DNA from: Thermomicrobiales bacterium
GTDB lineage: Bacteria; Chloroflexota; Chloroflexia; Thermomicrobiales; UBA6265
Length of the DNA: 64,000 bases
Direction: 5' to 3'
Assembly: GCA_030447415.1 (NCBI GenBank)
Contig: JAUJOZ010000002.1
Span: forward strand, 62,001 to 126,000
In this document: positions 51,620 to 61,384 of the stretch, piece by piece
Numbering within the stretch: the first letter of the stretch is position 1
Layout of the letters: every line of letters starts with the position of its first letter
Position numbers and translations under genes: made by a program
The notes under the pieces: model-generated
What the model was told of the DNA's origin: nothing
The model's input: only the letters and a program-made list of their open reading frames with translations
Database searches by the model: none

Positions 51620-54175
51620 ATGTCCTCCGCATCGACCACTGGTCGCCTCGAGGTGGCGAGCCCCGGCCTGCCGGCGCCGCTCACGCCGCTCGTTGGGCGA
51701 GAGCGCGAGGCAGCGGCGGTTCGTGAGCTCCTGCTCCGCGCGCACCTGCGCCTCCTCACCTTGACCGGCCCCGGCGGGGCAGGAAAGACACGCCTCGCCC
51801 TCCGCGTCGCCGCCGACTTGCGCGACCACTTCGATGATGTCGTCTTCGTCTCCCTCGCTTCGATCACCGACCCTGCCCTGGTGCCGGCGGCCGTCGCGCA
51901 GGCTCTAGGGCTGCGTGAGGTGGGGGAGCGACCGCAGCCGGAGCGGGTCGTCGAATGCCTCCGTGACGGGCGCCCCCTGCTCCTGCTGGACAACTTGGAG
52001 CAAGTCCTCGGGGCGGCCCCTTTTCTGGCCGGCCTGCTTGCCGCCTCTCCTGGCTTGAAGGTGCTGGCCACGAGCCGAGCGCCGCTACGCCTTTCGGGAG
52101 AGCACGAGTTTCCGGTGCCCCCGCTCGCCGTGCCGAAGCCCAGTGATGCAGCGCGTCTCCCGCTCGGAGATCTCCTTCGGATCGAGGCGGTTGCCCTCTT
52201 CATGCAGCGAGCGCGGGCGGTGAACCCGAGGCTGGTGCTGACGGCGGAGAATGCCCCGGTCGTGGTGGAGATCTGCCGCCGGTTGGATGGACTGCCGCTG
52301 GCGCTCGAGCTGGCGGCCGCCCGCGCCAAGCTGTTCCCGCTCTCGACGCTCCTGGCACGACTTGAGCACCGGCTGGCGGTGCTGATCGATGGTCCCCGGG
52401 ACGTCCCGGGCCGGCAGCGCACGCTGCGGGACGCCGTCCGCTGGAGCCACGATCTCCTCCCTCCGGCGGAGCAAGTCCTTTTCCGCCATCTGGCCGTCTT
52501 CGCCGGTGGCTTCACGTCCGACGTAGCTGAAGTCGTCGCTGGGCCGTGGCTGCGGGAGGAGGGGTCGTCTGCAGCGGCCGCGGTGCACGAACTGCCCGCT
52601 CGATCCGGGGTTTACGGTCCCACACCCGGCACGCTCGACAGTCTCGCCGCTTTGGTGGACGCCAGTATGGTGCAGCCGGTGGGGCCCGACCGGGCCGCCG
52701 AACGCGGGGACGCGATTCCGCGCTTCACGATGCTGGAGACGATCCGGGAGTACGGGCTGGAACGCCTGGCAGCGAGCGGTGAGGAGGGGCCAATCCGTGA
52801 CGCGCACGCTACGGTGTTTCTCGCCCTCGCCGAGAGCGCGGAGCCTGCGCTCCTCGGACCGGACCAGGGACAGTGGCTGGACCGGCTGGAGCGTGAGCAC
52901 GACAATCTTCGCGCCGCGCTAGTTTGGCTCATTGGGACTGGGACGCCGGGGGAAGCGCGTCCCAGTGAGCGCCGGGAAGGCCCGGTCGCCGACGTTCCGT
53001 CTTCCGTCCGGACGGAGACGGCTCTCCGGCTGGCGGGGGCGTTGTGGCTCTTTTGGCTGGGACACGGCCATCTAAGCGAGGGGCGGCAGTGGGTTGAGCG
53101 GGCTCTGGGGCTGGCGCCCGATTCGGCAGCGACGCAGTCGATGCCCAGCCGATCTCGGGCCAAGGCGCTCAACGCGGCGGGGGTGCTTGCCGCCGCGCAG
53201 GCCGACTACGGACACGCTGTCGCGCGCTTCGAAGCGGCCCTGGCGATGTGGCGATCGATCGGCGATCCGTCTGCGGTCGGTCGGACGCTCCATTACCTGG
53301 GGGTGACGGCGCAGGAGCGTGGCGACTACGCTGGGTCCGAACCGTACCTCGCGGAAGCGCTCGATCACTACCGCCGGGGGACCGAGGACGAGCCCTGGAT
53401 CGGCCTTGTCCTCAACCAGCTCGGGGTGGCGGCGGCCGAGCGTGGGGAGGGTGAGCGGGCTATCGTCCTGTGTGAAGAGTCGCTGCAGCGGCAGCGCGAA
53501 CTCAACAACCAGCGAGGTGTCGCCATCGCCCTGCTCTATCTTGGTGACGTGCTCCGAGAACTAGGGCGGTATGCGCCGGCGATCACCAGCTACCAGGAGT
53601 GTCTCGTTCACCTCGGTCAGCAGGCCGACCGGTGGACGCTAGTGGACGGACTGACCGGGCTTGCGGCGGCCGCGGGTGACGCGGGGCAGCCCGAACGGGC
53701 CGCAAGGTTGGCTGGCGCCGCCGAGGCGATGCGCGAGGCCGTCGGGGCGTCGCTCAAGCCGCGCAGCCGGGCCGCCCACGATCGGGCCGTCGCCGCCGCG
53801 CGCGCCGGATTGGGGGAGTCGGGGTTCGCCGTGGCCTGGGCGGCGGGTCGGGCGAACACGCCGGAGCAGGCCATTGCCGAGGCGGCACGTGTCTCCACAT
53901 CTCCCGTGAGCGAGACGCGATCGACCTCGGCGCCGCGGCCGCCGATCCGAAGCTCGGCGAGCCCCGGACGGACGGTCCCGTGGAGCGATCTGACGGTGCG
54001 CGAGCGGGAGGTGCTGCGCTTGATCGCCGACGGCTGCACCGACCGGCAGACCGCCGAGGCGCTCGCGAGAAGTCCGCCCCCCGCGACCCCACACGTCCCC
54101 AACCAACTCTTCAAGCTGACCGTCCGTACTCGCGCCGCAGCCGCTGCTGCCGCAGTCCGCTCGGGGATCGCCTGA
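51620..54175 (+). CDS. LuxR/STAND-type regulator with TPR repeats and degenerate helix-turn-helix
   Basis: An 851-residue signal-transducing NTPase regulator. Residues about 25-300 form an NB-ARC-like ATPase: GPGGAGKT (Walker A, about 50), LLLLDNLEQV (Walker B), LATSRAPLRLSGEHEF (sensor 1). A winged-helix-like part (WSHDLLPPAEQVLFRHLAVF) and about eight TPR-type repeats follow (ALNAAGVLAAAQADYGHAV, LVLNQLGVAAAERGEGERA). The end has LTVREREVLRLIADG but the recognition helix reads ARSPPPATPHVPNQLFKL, with five prolines where active LuxR proteins have SxRTVxTHVxNI. The alignment needs no gaps, so the substitutions are real or come from paired errors. DNA binding is doubtful. Confidence 0.85.
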   Translation: MSSASTTGRLEVASPGLPAPLTPLVGREREAAAVRELLLRAHLRLLTLTGPGGAGKTRLALRVAADLRDHFDDVVFVSLASITDPALVPAAVAQALGLREVGERPQPERVVECLRDGRPLLLLDNLEQVLGAAPFLAGLLAASPGLKVLATSRAPLRLSGEHEFPVPPLAVPKPSDAARLPLGDLLRIEAVALFMQRARAVNPRLVLTAENAPVVVEICRRLDGLPLALELAAARAKLFPLSTLLARLEHRLAVLIDGPRDVPGRQRTLRDAVRWSHDLLPPAEQVLFRHLAVFAGGFTSDVAEVVAGPWLREEGSSAAAAVHELPARSGVYGPTPGTLDSLAALVDASMVQPVGPDRAAERGDAIPRFTMLETIREYGLERLAASGEEGPIRDAHATVFLALAESAEPALLGPDQGQWLDRLEREHDNLRAALVWLIGTGTPGEARPSERREGPVADVPSSVRTETALRLAGALWLFWLGHGHLSEGRQWVERALGLAPDSAATQSMPSRSRAKALNAAGVLAAAQADYGHAVARFEAALAMWRSIGDPSAVGRTLHYLGVTAQERGDYAGSEPYLAEALDHYRRGTEDEPWIGLVLNQLGVAAAERGEGERAIVLCEESLQRQRELNNQRGVAIALLYLGDVLRELGRYAPAITSYQECLVHLGQQADRWTLVDGLTGLAAAAGDAGQPERAARLAGAAEAMREAVGASLKPRSRAAHDRAVAAARAGLGESGFAVAWAAGRANTPEQAIAEAARVSTSPVSETRSTSAPRPPIRSSASPGRTVPWSDLTVREREVLRLIADGCTDRQTAEALARSPPPATPHVPNQLFKLTVRTRAAAAAAAVRSGIA

Positions 54176-54329
54176 CTGGGACCACCGCCCGCCGGCTGCG
54201 ACGGTTGACGTCCCTGGTCGCGCTCGGCATCATGCGGCCGGCATGGCGAACACCGAGCATGACCTCCCGCGGGCCGGTCCGACCATCTCCCTCCGCTCAC
54301 TACTCGCCGCCTCGCGCACGGGATCCAGC

Positions 54330-56832
54330 ATGTCGACCATCCCATTGCCGGAGCGGTCCCCGAGCCCGGTGTCACCGCTGCCGGCGCTACTGACAACGCT
54401 GGTCGGCCGTGATCGCGAGACGGCGTCGGTAGCCGCGTTGCTGCACCGCCAGGACGTGCGCCTTCTCACGCTCACCGGGCCCGGTGGAGTGGGCAAGACC
54501 CGCCTCGCGCTGCGCGTCGCGGCCGAGTCTGTCGAGAATTTTCCGGACGGGACCGCGTTCGTCGGCCTCGCTCCGGTCGATGACCCCGGCCTCGTCGCCT
54601 CTGCGATCGCCCGAGCTCTCGGGGTACGGGAAACGCCCGACCAGGACGTCGTGGCGACGTTGCGGGAACATCTTCGCGACCTGCGCCTCCTCCTTTTGCT
54701 CGACAACTTCGAGCACCTGGTGAGCGCGGCGCCCCTGGTGAACCAGCTGCTGCTCGCCGCTCCGGGAGTCACGGCATTGGTCACCAGCCGGTCACCTCTC
54801 CGCCTCTCGGGGGAACACGAGTTCTCGGTCCCGCCGCTGACGCTTCCCGATGCGGCCCCTATCCGGAGACCGACACTGACGGAGCTCGAGCGGGAGGAGG
54901 CTGTAGCGCTCTACGTCGAGCGCGCGCGGGCCGTCAGACCCGACTTCGTCCTCTCGGACAATAACGCATCGGCCGTCACTGAGATCTGCCGGCGGCTCGA
55001 CGGACTGCCGCTGGCGATCGAGCTGGCCGCCGCCCGCATCAATGTCCTTCCACCGGCGGCGCTCCTGACCCGGCTGGAGCATCTCCTTCCGCTCCTGTCG
55101 GGTGGGCCGCGGGACGTGCCGGCGCGGCAGCAGACACTGCACGACGCCATCGCCTGGAGCTATGACCTGCTGGGTCCGGCGGACCAGGCCCTCTTCCGCC
55201 GCCTCGCGGTCTTCGCCGGCGGTTGGACGGTGGAGGCGGCCGACGCGGTGGCCCGCGCCATGGAGCCGGTCGCCCAAGACGTCTTCGATGGTATCGCCTC
55301 GCTCGTTGACACGAGCTTGGTGCGGCAGCCGGATCCGGACGCCGCGGAGCCGCGCTTCGACATGCTCGAAACGATCCGCGAGTTCGGTCACGAAGCCCTG
55401 ACGGCAGCTGGCGAGGTCGAGGCGACGCGGAACGCCCACGCGGCATATTTCCTCGGCCTAGCGGAGGACGCCGACGCCCAGCTCCGGGGACCCGATCAGG
55501 CGGCGTGGCTCGACCGACTGAACGCCGAGCACGACAACCTTCGCGCCGCCCTCGCCTGGTCCATCGAGCAGGGAGAAGCCGGTGCCGAGCGGGCGCTCCG
55601 CCTCAGCGCCGCGCTCTGGACGTTCTGGGTCCGGCTGGGTTATCTGCGCGAGGGTCGCGACTGGCTGGAGCAGGCCGTCGACCGAGGCGGCGTCGTTCCG
55701 CCCTTCGTTCGAGCCCGAGCCCTCGGGTACCTCGGCAACATCGCGTTCGATCTAGATGACCATGCCGAAGCGGAGGCGTGCTACGAGTCGAGCTTGGCCC
55801 TCTGGCGAGAACTGGGCGAACTCAGGGGCGTTGCGAGCTCGCTCGTCGGTTTAGGGATGACAGCCTGCAGCCGCGGCGACTACACCCGAGCCCGCACGCT
55901 CCACGAGGAGAGCCTGGCAATCCGCTCGGCGATGGGGGACCGGGAGGGCGTCGCGCTGGCCCTCCATAGCCTCGGTCACGTCGCCAAGGCCGAGGGCGAT
56001 TATGCCGAAGCACAACGTCGGTATGAGGAGGCCCTTGCCATCTGGCGTGACCTGGGCGCAACGAGCTCCATCGGCTACTCGTACCTGGAGTTGGCGCGCG
56101 TGGCGCTGTACCAGGATCGTTCGACGGCGGCCAGCGATCTCGCCGAGCAAAGCCTAACGATCTTCCGAAACGTCGGCGATAAGCCGGGAATCGACTCGGC
56201 GCTCCACGAGCTGGGACGGGCGGCCCATCGGCGGGGCGACGACCAGCAGGCGGCGGCTCGCTTCGGGGAGTCGCTTGCCCTCCGACAGGAGCTGGGATAC
56301 AAGCAGGGGATTGCGGAGAGCCTTGAGGGGCTGGCCGGCGTTGCGTCCGCGGTCGGACATCCGGAGCGAGGCGCGCGCCTGCTCGCCGCAGCCACGGCCT
56401 GGCGCGCCTCGGCGAACATGCCCCTGGTACTTGGCGATCGCGCGATGTGCGAGCGCGACCTGGTCCTAGCACGCTCGAAGCTGGGGGAAGCGGCGTTCAG
56501 GGCGGCACAGACGACCGGCGAACACATGACGCTCGCTGACGCCCTCGCCGAGGCATTGCCCGGGATGCTCGCAGCCGCGTCCGCGGGTGGGTCGAGCACG
56601 GCACCGAGGCGGACGGCGCGGGCTGGTGCTAACCGCGCGCGCTGGCCTCTCTGCGCGAGAACTCGAGGTGCTTCGCCTCGTTGCCGAGGGGCGGTCTGAC
56701 CGGGACATCGGTGAGACGCTGTTCATCGGCCGCCGGACGGTGACGACTCATGTCTCAAATATATTCAACAAGCTCGGCGTCAACTCCCGGTCAGCGGCGG
56801 CGGCCTACGCCGTCCGCAACGGGTTGGTCTGA
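54330..56832 (+). CDS. LuxR/STAND-type regulator with TPR repeats, paralog of the preceding gene (one frameshift)
   Basis: Same architecture as its upstream neighbour: LTTLVGRDRETASVAALL, GPGGVGKT (Walker A), LLLLDNFEHL (Walker B), VTSRSPLRLSGEHEF, WSYDLLGPADQALFRRLAVF, then TPR repeats (GVASSLVGLGMTACSRGDYT, ALALHSLGHVAKAEGDYAEA). A frameshift near 56620 separates the body from its C-terminal helix-turn-helix, which is intact and canonical (GLSARELEVLRLVAEGRSD, FIGRRTVTTHVSNIFNKLG), ending at 56832. Start ATG 54330 is chosen because it makes the N-terminus match the paralog; ATG 54243 is possible. Tandem duplication is evident. The regulated genes are unknown. Confidence 0.85.
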
Positions 56833-57258
56833 CCGGTACATTGATGAACGTGCGCCTCACCCTTCGCGGAGCCGGGCATAAGTCGCACCCCTCGCCTCAG
56901 TGTGAGCCGCCACGTCATTTCCCACCGTCGATTCCGGATGGACGACGGGAACCTGGGGCACGAACCACAGCCAAGGTCTCGGCGGAGGATCCGGGATCCG
57001 TTGCCTCTGCTGGGCCTCATCCGCTGCGGGCGAGGGGAACCGTGGCCGCCAGCACGAACACCTGGTTCGTCCACTTCAGCCCGGCCTGCTTCGTTTGGCG
57101 AAGCCCCGGGAGATTTCCGTGAACCGATTGATCATTCCCTCGTGGGAAACTCCACTGCTACCGGGACTGTGCTGGCGCACGCTCGCCTGACCCTAGAGCA
57201 CCGGAACGGCGAACCGGGAGCCGGAAGCGGCGCTGAGGTGCACGCTGGGGGCTTCGCC
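56833..57258. other. Gap between convergent LuxR and CHAT genes
   Basis: About 425 bases. I see no gene, and no clean stem-loop terminator, although two convergent transcripts end here. Confidence 0.45.
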
Positions 57259-58386
57259 CTAGCTCTCCGGGAACCTCACCGTGGCGTTTGGATGGCCGTG
57301 GAAGGTGTAGGCAAGCCACGTCGGATGACCAGGGATCTCTTCATCCGTCGTGAAGCGTTCGCGCACCGCCCGCATCGCCTGTCCGAGGGTCAGCCCCTGG
57401 CCCAACGCCTCGTAGAATCGGACCGAGACCCGGCTGGCGACCAGGCTGGTGACCGACCAGTACGGTCCGATGAACCCAGCGCACCCCGCGTCGCCGAACG
57501 CCGTCGCCCAGCCGCCGACCCCAGCCGACGACCAGCCCTGGTTGCCCAATTGACAGGCGTTGAGGAAGACGAGCGGCGCTCGGTCGCCGCCGAGGGCCGC
57601 ATCGCGCACATCAGCCGGCCGGAGCGCTCCGTCGCTCAAGACTAACTGGCCGTCATCGGGCGCAGCCGGGTCGAACGTGCCGTGGCAGGAGAAGTGGATC
57701 AGCTGGTCCCCGCGCGAGCGCAGCAGGTGGTTCACCGGCTGGATCTCACCGGCGACCTCCCGTGCGCCGAACGCCTTCGTTAGGCGCTCGATCTCCTCCT
57801 TCGCCCCCGGCAGCCGGCGTCCGCCGTATTTCGGGGCGATCGCGGCGAAGCCTGATACCTCTAGCTGGGCAGGCAGGGCACGTTCCCGCCGCCAGCGAGC
57901 GATCGCGAACGCGCGCCCGAGCATCATGGTCACCTCGCCGGCGACCTTCGGCCGTGGCTTGACGAGCTCCCAGGGTAGCGACGGCTCGTCTGAGCAGATC
58001 AGCAGCGACAGATCGTGGCCGTGCATCTCGCGCCAGTAGTACTCGCGCAGTGACGAAGGCAGGATGTCCCAGAGCTGCTCCCCCAAACGGTCGGCGTGCG
58101 CCTGACGCATGGCCACGTCGGGAGAGGCGCGAATCGTCCGGAACTGCTGCAGCAGAGACTGAGCGCCGCCCCGGGCGAAGGTGTCGTCCGTCTCCTGGGC
58201 CGGCAACCGCTCGGCGCCAGTTCCGGTGGCGACCGAGACCGCGTACCGACCACCGGGACGCGCCGTGATGGAGAGGATGAGGTCGGGAGGCGTCAGCGCC
58301 ACGGCACCGTCCGAGCCGGCTGCCGCGCGGCTGCCCGCGATGTCGAGCGGCTGAGCGATCACGGGAACGTCGGGCACGGAGAGCAT
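57259..58386 (-). CDS. CHAT-domain protease-like protein
   Basis: A 375-residue protein. ATG 58386 follows GAGGAGA. The N-terminal 150 residues are beta-rich (LILSITARPGGRYAVSVAT) with a helical link (LREYYWREMHGHDLSLLIC). The C-terminal caspase-like CHAT domain has the catalytic pair: His in LIHFSCHGTFD (about residue 234) and Cys in LVFLNACQLGNQG (about 276). Also present are the block GGWATAFGDAGCAGFIGPYW and a final LAYTFHGHPNATVRF. It has no signal peptide. It overlaps the end of the cupin-like gene by 28 bases, which suggests translational coupling. CHAT proteins are often executioners in bacterial immune or signalling pathways; the substrate here is unknown. Confidence 0.88.
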   Translation of the reverse strand: MLSVPDVPVIAQPLDIAGSRAAAGSDGAVALTPPDLILSITARPGGRYAVSVATGTGAERLPAQETDDTFARGGAQSLLQQFRTIRASPDVAMRQAHADRLGEQLWDILPSSLREYYWREMHGHDLSLLICSDEPSLPWELVKPRPKVAGEVTMMLGRAFAIARWRRERALPAQLEVSGFAAIAPKYGGRRLPGAKEEIERLTKAFGAREVAGEIQPVNHLLRSRGDQLIHFSCHGTFDPAAPDDGQLVLSDGALRPADVRDAALGGDRAPLVFLNACQLGNQGWSSAGVGGWATAFGDAGCAGFIGPYWSVTSLVASRVSVRFYEALGQGLTLGQAMRAVRERFTTDEEIPGHPTWLAYTFHGHPNATVRFPES

Positions 58387-58967
58387 CGGCTCTCCTCTTC
58401 CGCCAGCACGGCGTTCACGACGCTGGCGCCCCCGGAGGTGGCTGGGCTGCGGAGCGTGAACCGCGCATTCTCGAAGAAGACGGAGTCGCCCGCTTCCAGC
58501 ACGACCTCCTCGCCGATTGAGAGATCGCACTCCACGACGCACTCCGCGGTGTCGGCCGCGGCGGGCGACGCATTCGCTTCCGCGGCCGTCGGTGTGGCGT
58601 GCTGGTCGTCGGTGGCCCGGGTCAGGACGGCTGTTCCCGCTTCGAGCGTCAGGACGACTGAGCCGGCGTCGACGACCGAGACGAACGACCCGATGAAGAC
58701 GCCCTCCGGGTTGTCGGGGTCCCCGGGATCGCCGACCGTGACGCTGGCGCCCGGCGCAAACGTCGATCGGCTTAACGAGAGCGTGTGGGGGAAGGCCGCT
58801 TCCGGGACCCCGGCGCCGAGCCGCACCGTGGACACGCCCGCGGCCGGGGTGCCGACGGGGCTGGCGGCCGGGGTGGCATCTTGAGCGCCCCGTAACGCGG
58901 GCGACTGGTGAATGAGCACGGTCAAGAGCGCGACGAGCGCGATGCCGAGGACGGCCGGGCGGCGCAC
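58359..58967 (-). CDS. Secreted cupin-like protein
   Basis: A 202-residue exported protein. The signal peptide (LGIALVALLTVLIHQSPALRGA) is followed by QDATPAASPVGTPAAG. The body is beta-rich and symmetrical: FIGSFVSVVDAGSVVLTLEA, then EEVVLEAGDSVFFENARFTL, which resembles the second half of a cupin barrel, though metal-binding His residues are not obvious. A Thr/Ala-rich linker (ATPTAAEANASPAAADTA) divides the two halves. Its last 28 bases overlap the start of the CHAT gene. The two are clearly one transcript, yet one product is outside the membrane and the other inside. Confidence 0.75.
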   Translation of the reverse strand: MRRPAVLGIALVALLTVLIHQSPALRGAQDATPAASPVGTPAAGVSTVRLGAGVPEAAFPHTLSLSRSTFAPGASVTVGDPGDPDNPEGVFIGSFVSVVDAGSVVLTLEAGTAVLTRATDDQHATPTAAEANASPAAADTAECVVECDLSIGEEVVLEAGDSVFFENARFTLRSPATSGGASVVNAVLAEEESRCSPCPTFP

Positions 58968-59314
58968 GGGGCTCTCCTCTCCGCGGATCCGAACTTAGCC
59001 GGGCGGGTCCGGGTAATAGATCCCCGCCTCAGAGTGCGTGAGTCACGACTACCGTACATCCGCGTTCGCCCATGCACAAGAGGAACCCCGGCGTTCTCCT
59101 TCACTTCATCCCCGGTTGTTGCCCCTCCCCGTCCACTCCGGCCTTTCCTGCACAGAGTACGTAGACCCCTTCGTCACGCGCGCGGAGGACGATTCCGTAT
59201 TTCCTCCGATGCGCCGTCTGGCTCGCGGACGCACCATGTCGGCACGGGTGTACGCCGCGGCGCGCTCCAGTTCGGGAGCCGAGTGGCCGCGCGGCGTCGA
59301 AAGGAGAGGACGCG
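58968..59314. other. Divergent gap between the cupin-like gene and small protein 1
   Basis: About 345 bases. It must hold promoters for both directions, but I cannot name a convincing -35/-10 pair. Confidence 0.4.
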
Positions 59315-59572
59315 ATGGTTCCGGGACTCCTGGCGCGGGACGCTGTGATCGGAGAGACGCGCCGCCAAGAGCTGCTGGCCACAGTCGCCCGGGAACGCAT
59401 CGTCGAGAGGGCCGGGAGTTCCCGATACGGGGCGCCGGTGGCCGTTGCGGCGGCGCGACGAACGTTGGCGACGATCCTCGTCCGGGCCGGGGAGCGCCTG
59501 CTGCGGCTGGATCCGGCGGGAGCGGACCCACACGGATTGCCCGCGGCCGGCGGGTTCGGCGGGAAGCGTTAG
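59315..59572 (+). CDS. Small paralogous protein 1
   Basis: An 85-residue protein with a strong ribosome site (AAGGAGAGG) before ATG 59315. It begins MVPGLLARDAVIGETRRQEL and has a second block RRTLATILVRAGERL. No known domain. A second protein at 61052 shares the start MVPGL, the RD and RR pairs, Leu20 and the block ILV-x-AG-x-RL at the same distance, so the two form a family. Predicted to be two amphipathic helices. It lies 61 bases ahead of a DMT transporter gene, in the same direction. Confidence 0.65.
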   Translation: MVPGLLARDAVIGETRRQELLATVARERIVERAGSSRYGAPVAVAAARRTLATILVRAGERLLRLDPAGADPHGLPAAGGFGGKR

Positions 59573-59633
59573 TAGCGGCGAGGCCGTCGTCGACGGCGCC
59601 CCGCCTGGTGCGGCGGGGAGTGGGGGACGTTCC

Positions 59634-60656
59634 ATGGTCACGACGATCCCAAGCCGCCGACGATGGGCGTCGCGCCCGACCCTTGCTCGGCCCTCGAGCC
59701 GGACGCTGGCGCTCCTTGCCCTCCTCGCGGCGACCGCGTTCTGGGGGACATCCTTCGTCGCCGCCAAGGCGGTCCTGGACGCCGTGCCGCCGGTAGCCCT
59801 TGCCGCGACACGCTTCGCCGTCGCCTTGGCCGTTCTCCTGCCGCTCACCTATCGGGCCGGCGCGCGCCCGGCCGGCGGCCGCGAGGCGGCCCTGCTCGGC
59901 CTGACGGGCGTGGCCCTCCTCTTCCTGTGCCAGAACTTCGGCCTGGCGCAGACCAGCGCCACGAACGCGACGCTGATCATGAACGGGGGCTATCCCGTGC
60001 TGGCCGGCGGCCTCGCCGCGTTCACTCTTGGCGAACGACCCTCGGTGCGCCTGGCGATCGCCGCGCTGGCGTCGCTGGCCGGGGTGGCCGCCGTCGTCAT
60101 CGGAGCGGCCGGTGGCGACTCGAGTTTCGGCTTCTCGGCCTTCGGCGATCTCCTGATCCTCGCCGCCACCGCGAGCGCCGCCGTCTACGCCGTTCTCGGT
60201 CGGCGTGCCTTCGCCCGGGCCGGCGGCGACCTCCTGGCCGCGCTGAGCGGCGCCACGGTCTACGGCCTCCTCCTTTTGGTGCCGGCGGCCTCGGTCGAGC
60301 TGGTGCTCTTGGGCGTCCCCACGCCAACCCTCGGGGACGCGCTCCTCCTGCTCTACCTTGGCATCGGGTGCTCGGCGGTGACCTACCTGCTGTGGGCCTA
60401 CGGCCTGCGGCATCTTGGGGCCGGCGAGGGTGCGGTCATTGGCCTTCCCGTTGGCGTCGGTGCGGCCTCGATCCTCCTGGGCGAGCCGATCGCTCTCCCT
60501 CAGCTCGCTGGCGCTGTGCTCGTCCTCGCCGGCGCCTGGCTGGCCGCCAGCCCAGCACGCTCATGGGTGCGGGCCAGACGCTCCGCCCCGCGGGGCGAGC
60601 AGTCGGCACCTGCCGCCGCCGCGGTCGACGCCGTCGCGGCGGTCGCCCACGCCTGA
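59634..60656 (+). CDS. EamA/DMT-family transporter
   Basis: A 340-residue protein with ten membrane helices in two EamA repeats: LLAATAFWGTSFVAAKAVL in repeat one, LILAATASAAVYAVLGRRAF opening repeat two, and GAGEGAVIGLPVGVGAASIL near the end. The tandem-repeat pattern and length fit metabolite exporters of the drug/metabolite superfamily. A basic N-terminus (residues 1-25) and a roughly 45-residue polar, Ala-rich C-terminal tail lie in the cytoplasm. ATG 59634 is chosen because hydrophobic sequence starts soon after. The substrate is unknown. Confidence 0.88.
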   Translation: MVTTIPSRRRWASRPTLARPSSRTLALLALLAATAFWGTSFVAAKAVLDAVPPVALAATRFAVALAVLLPLTYRAGARPAGGREAALLGLTGVALLFLCQNFGLAQTSATNATLIMNGGYPVLAGGLAAFTLGERPSVRLAIAALASLAGVAAVVIGAAGGDSSFGFSAFGDLLILAATASAAVYAVLGRRAFARAGGDLLAALSGATVYGLLLLVPAASVELVLLGVPTPTLGDALLLLYLGIGCSAVTYLLWAYGLRHLGAGEGAVIGLPVGVGAASILLGEPIALPQLAGAVLVLAGAWLAASPARSWVRARRSAPRGEQSAPAAAAVDAVAAVAHA

Positions 60657-61051
60657 GCGTTTGCAGCGCAAATTGAACGGGGAGGCCGCCGCCCCTTGTC
60701 ACCACCGGTTCCTGAACCAGTACATGACGCCACGGCCGGGCGCTTGCCCGCCGCAAGGACGCCCGCCGCATTCAGCCAAGAAGATGGGCACAGCGGGGAG
60801 CCGTTGCGAGGTGCTGCCTTTGCGTTATCCCGTGCCACCACTGCGCCGATTACGTAGGAGGGCACTTCCCGGTGTCCCGTCGCGAATCCGTAATCTGCCA
60901 GATGTTCAGGCGGATGCGGCGGCGCATGATGGGACCGTTCCGACGATCGGCCGGCCGCATCCCGAGGCGATGACCCAGCGGTCCTGGAATCGACGGCGGA
61001 AGGAGATCGACGATGCTGGTGATGCCGTCGGTGGATGGAGAGGAGACCGCC
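60657..61051. other. Gap between the DMT transporter and small protein 2
   Basis: About 395 bases with no recognisable gene or clear hairpin. GGAGAGGAG near the end is the ribosome site of small protein 2. Confidence 0.4.
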
Positions 61052-61306
61052 ATGGTGCCTGGACTGAGCGAGCGAGACTGCATGGCGACCGAGCTGCGGC
61101 GCCGCGACCTTCTCCTAGCGGCCGAGCGCGACCGCGCCGTCCCACTGGACGCCGGCCGCGCCGGCATCGTCACCAACCCGCTGACCCGATGCCTTGGCGC
61201 AATCCTGGTTTCCGCTGGCATGCGCCTCGCCGGGGCGTCCGGCATAGCTGCTCGCTCCTCTGCTCCCGATGTCACGACCTCGGCGGTCGTCGAGGCGGGT
61301 CACTAA
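61052..61306 (+). CDS. Small paralogous protein 2
   Basis: An 84-residue protein, start ATG 61052 after GGAGAGGAG. It begins MVPGLSERDCMATELRRRDL and has LTRCLGAILVSAGMRLAGAS. It aligns without gaps to the protein at 59315 over the first 30 residues (about half identical) and again at the ILV block. No known domain. It stands 78 bases ahead of a 4-TM protein gene, so both copies of this family precede a membrane protein gene. Confidence 0.62.
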   Translation: MVPGLSERDCMATELRRRDLLLAAERDRAVPLDAGRAGIVTNPLTRCLGAILVSAGMRLAGASGIAARSSAPDVTTSAVVEAGH

Positions 61307-61384
61307 GCCCGGCGGGGTTGCTTGGCTCGGCGGTGACCGAACTGCCGTGGGCACCGCACCGCTAGCCGGGAGGAGGACACGAGC

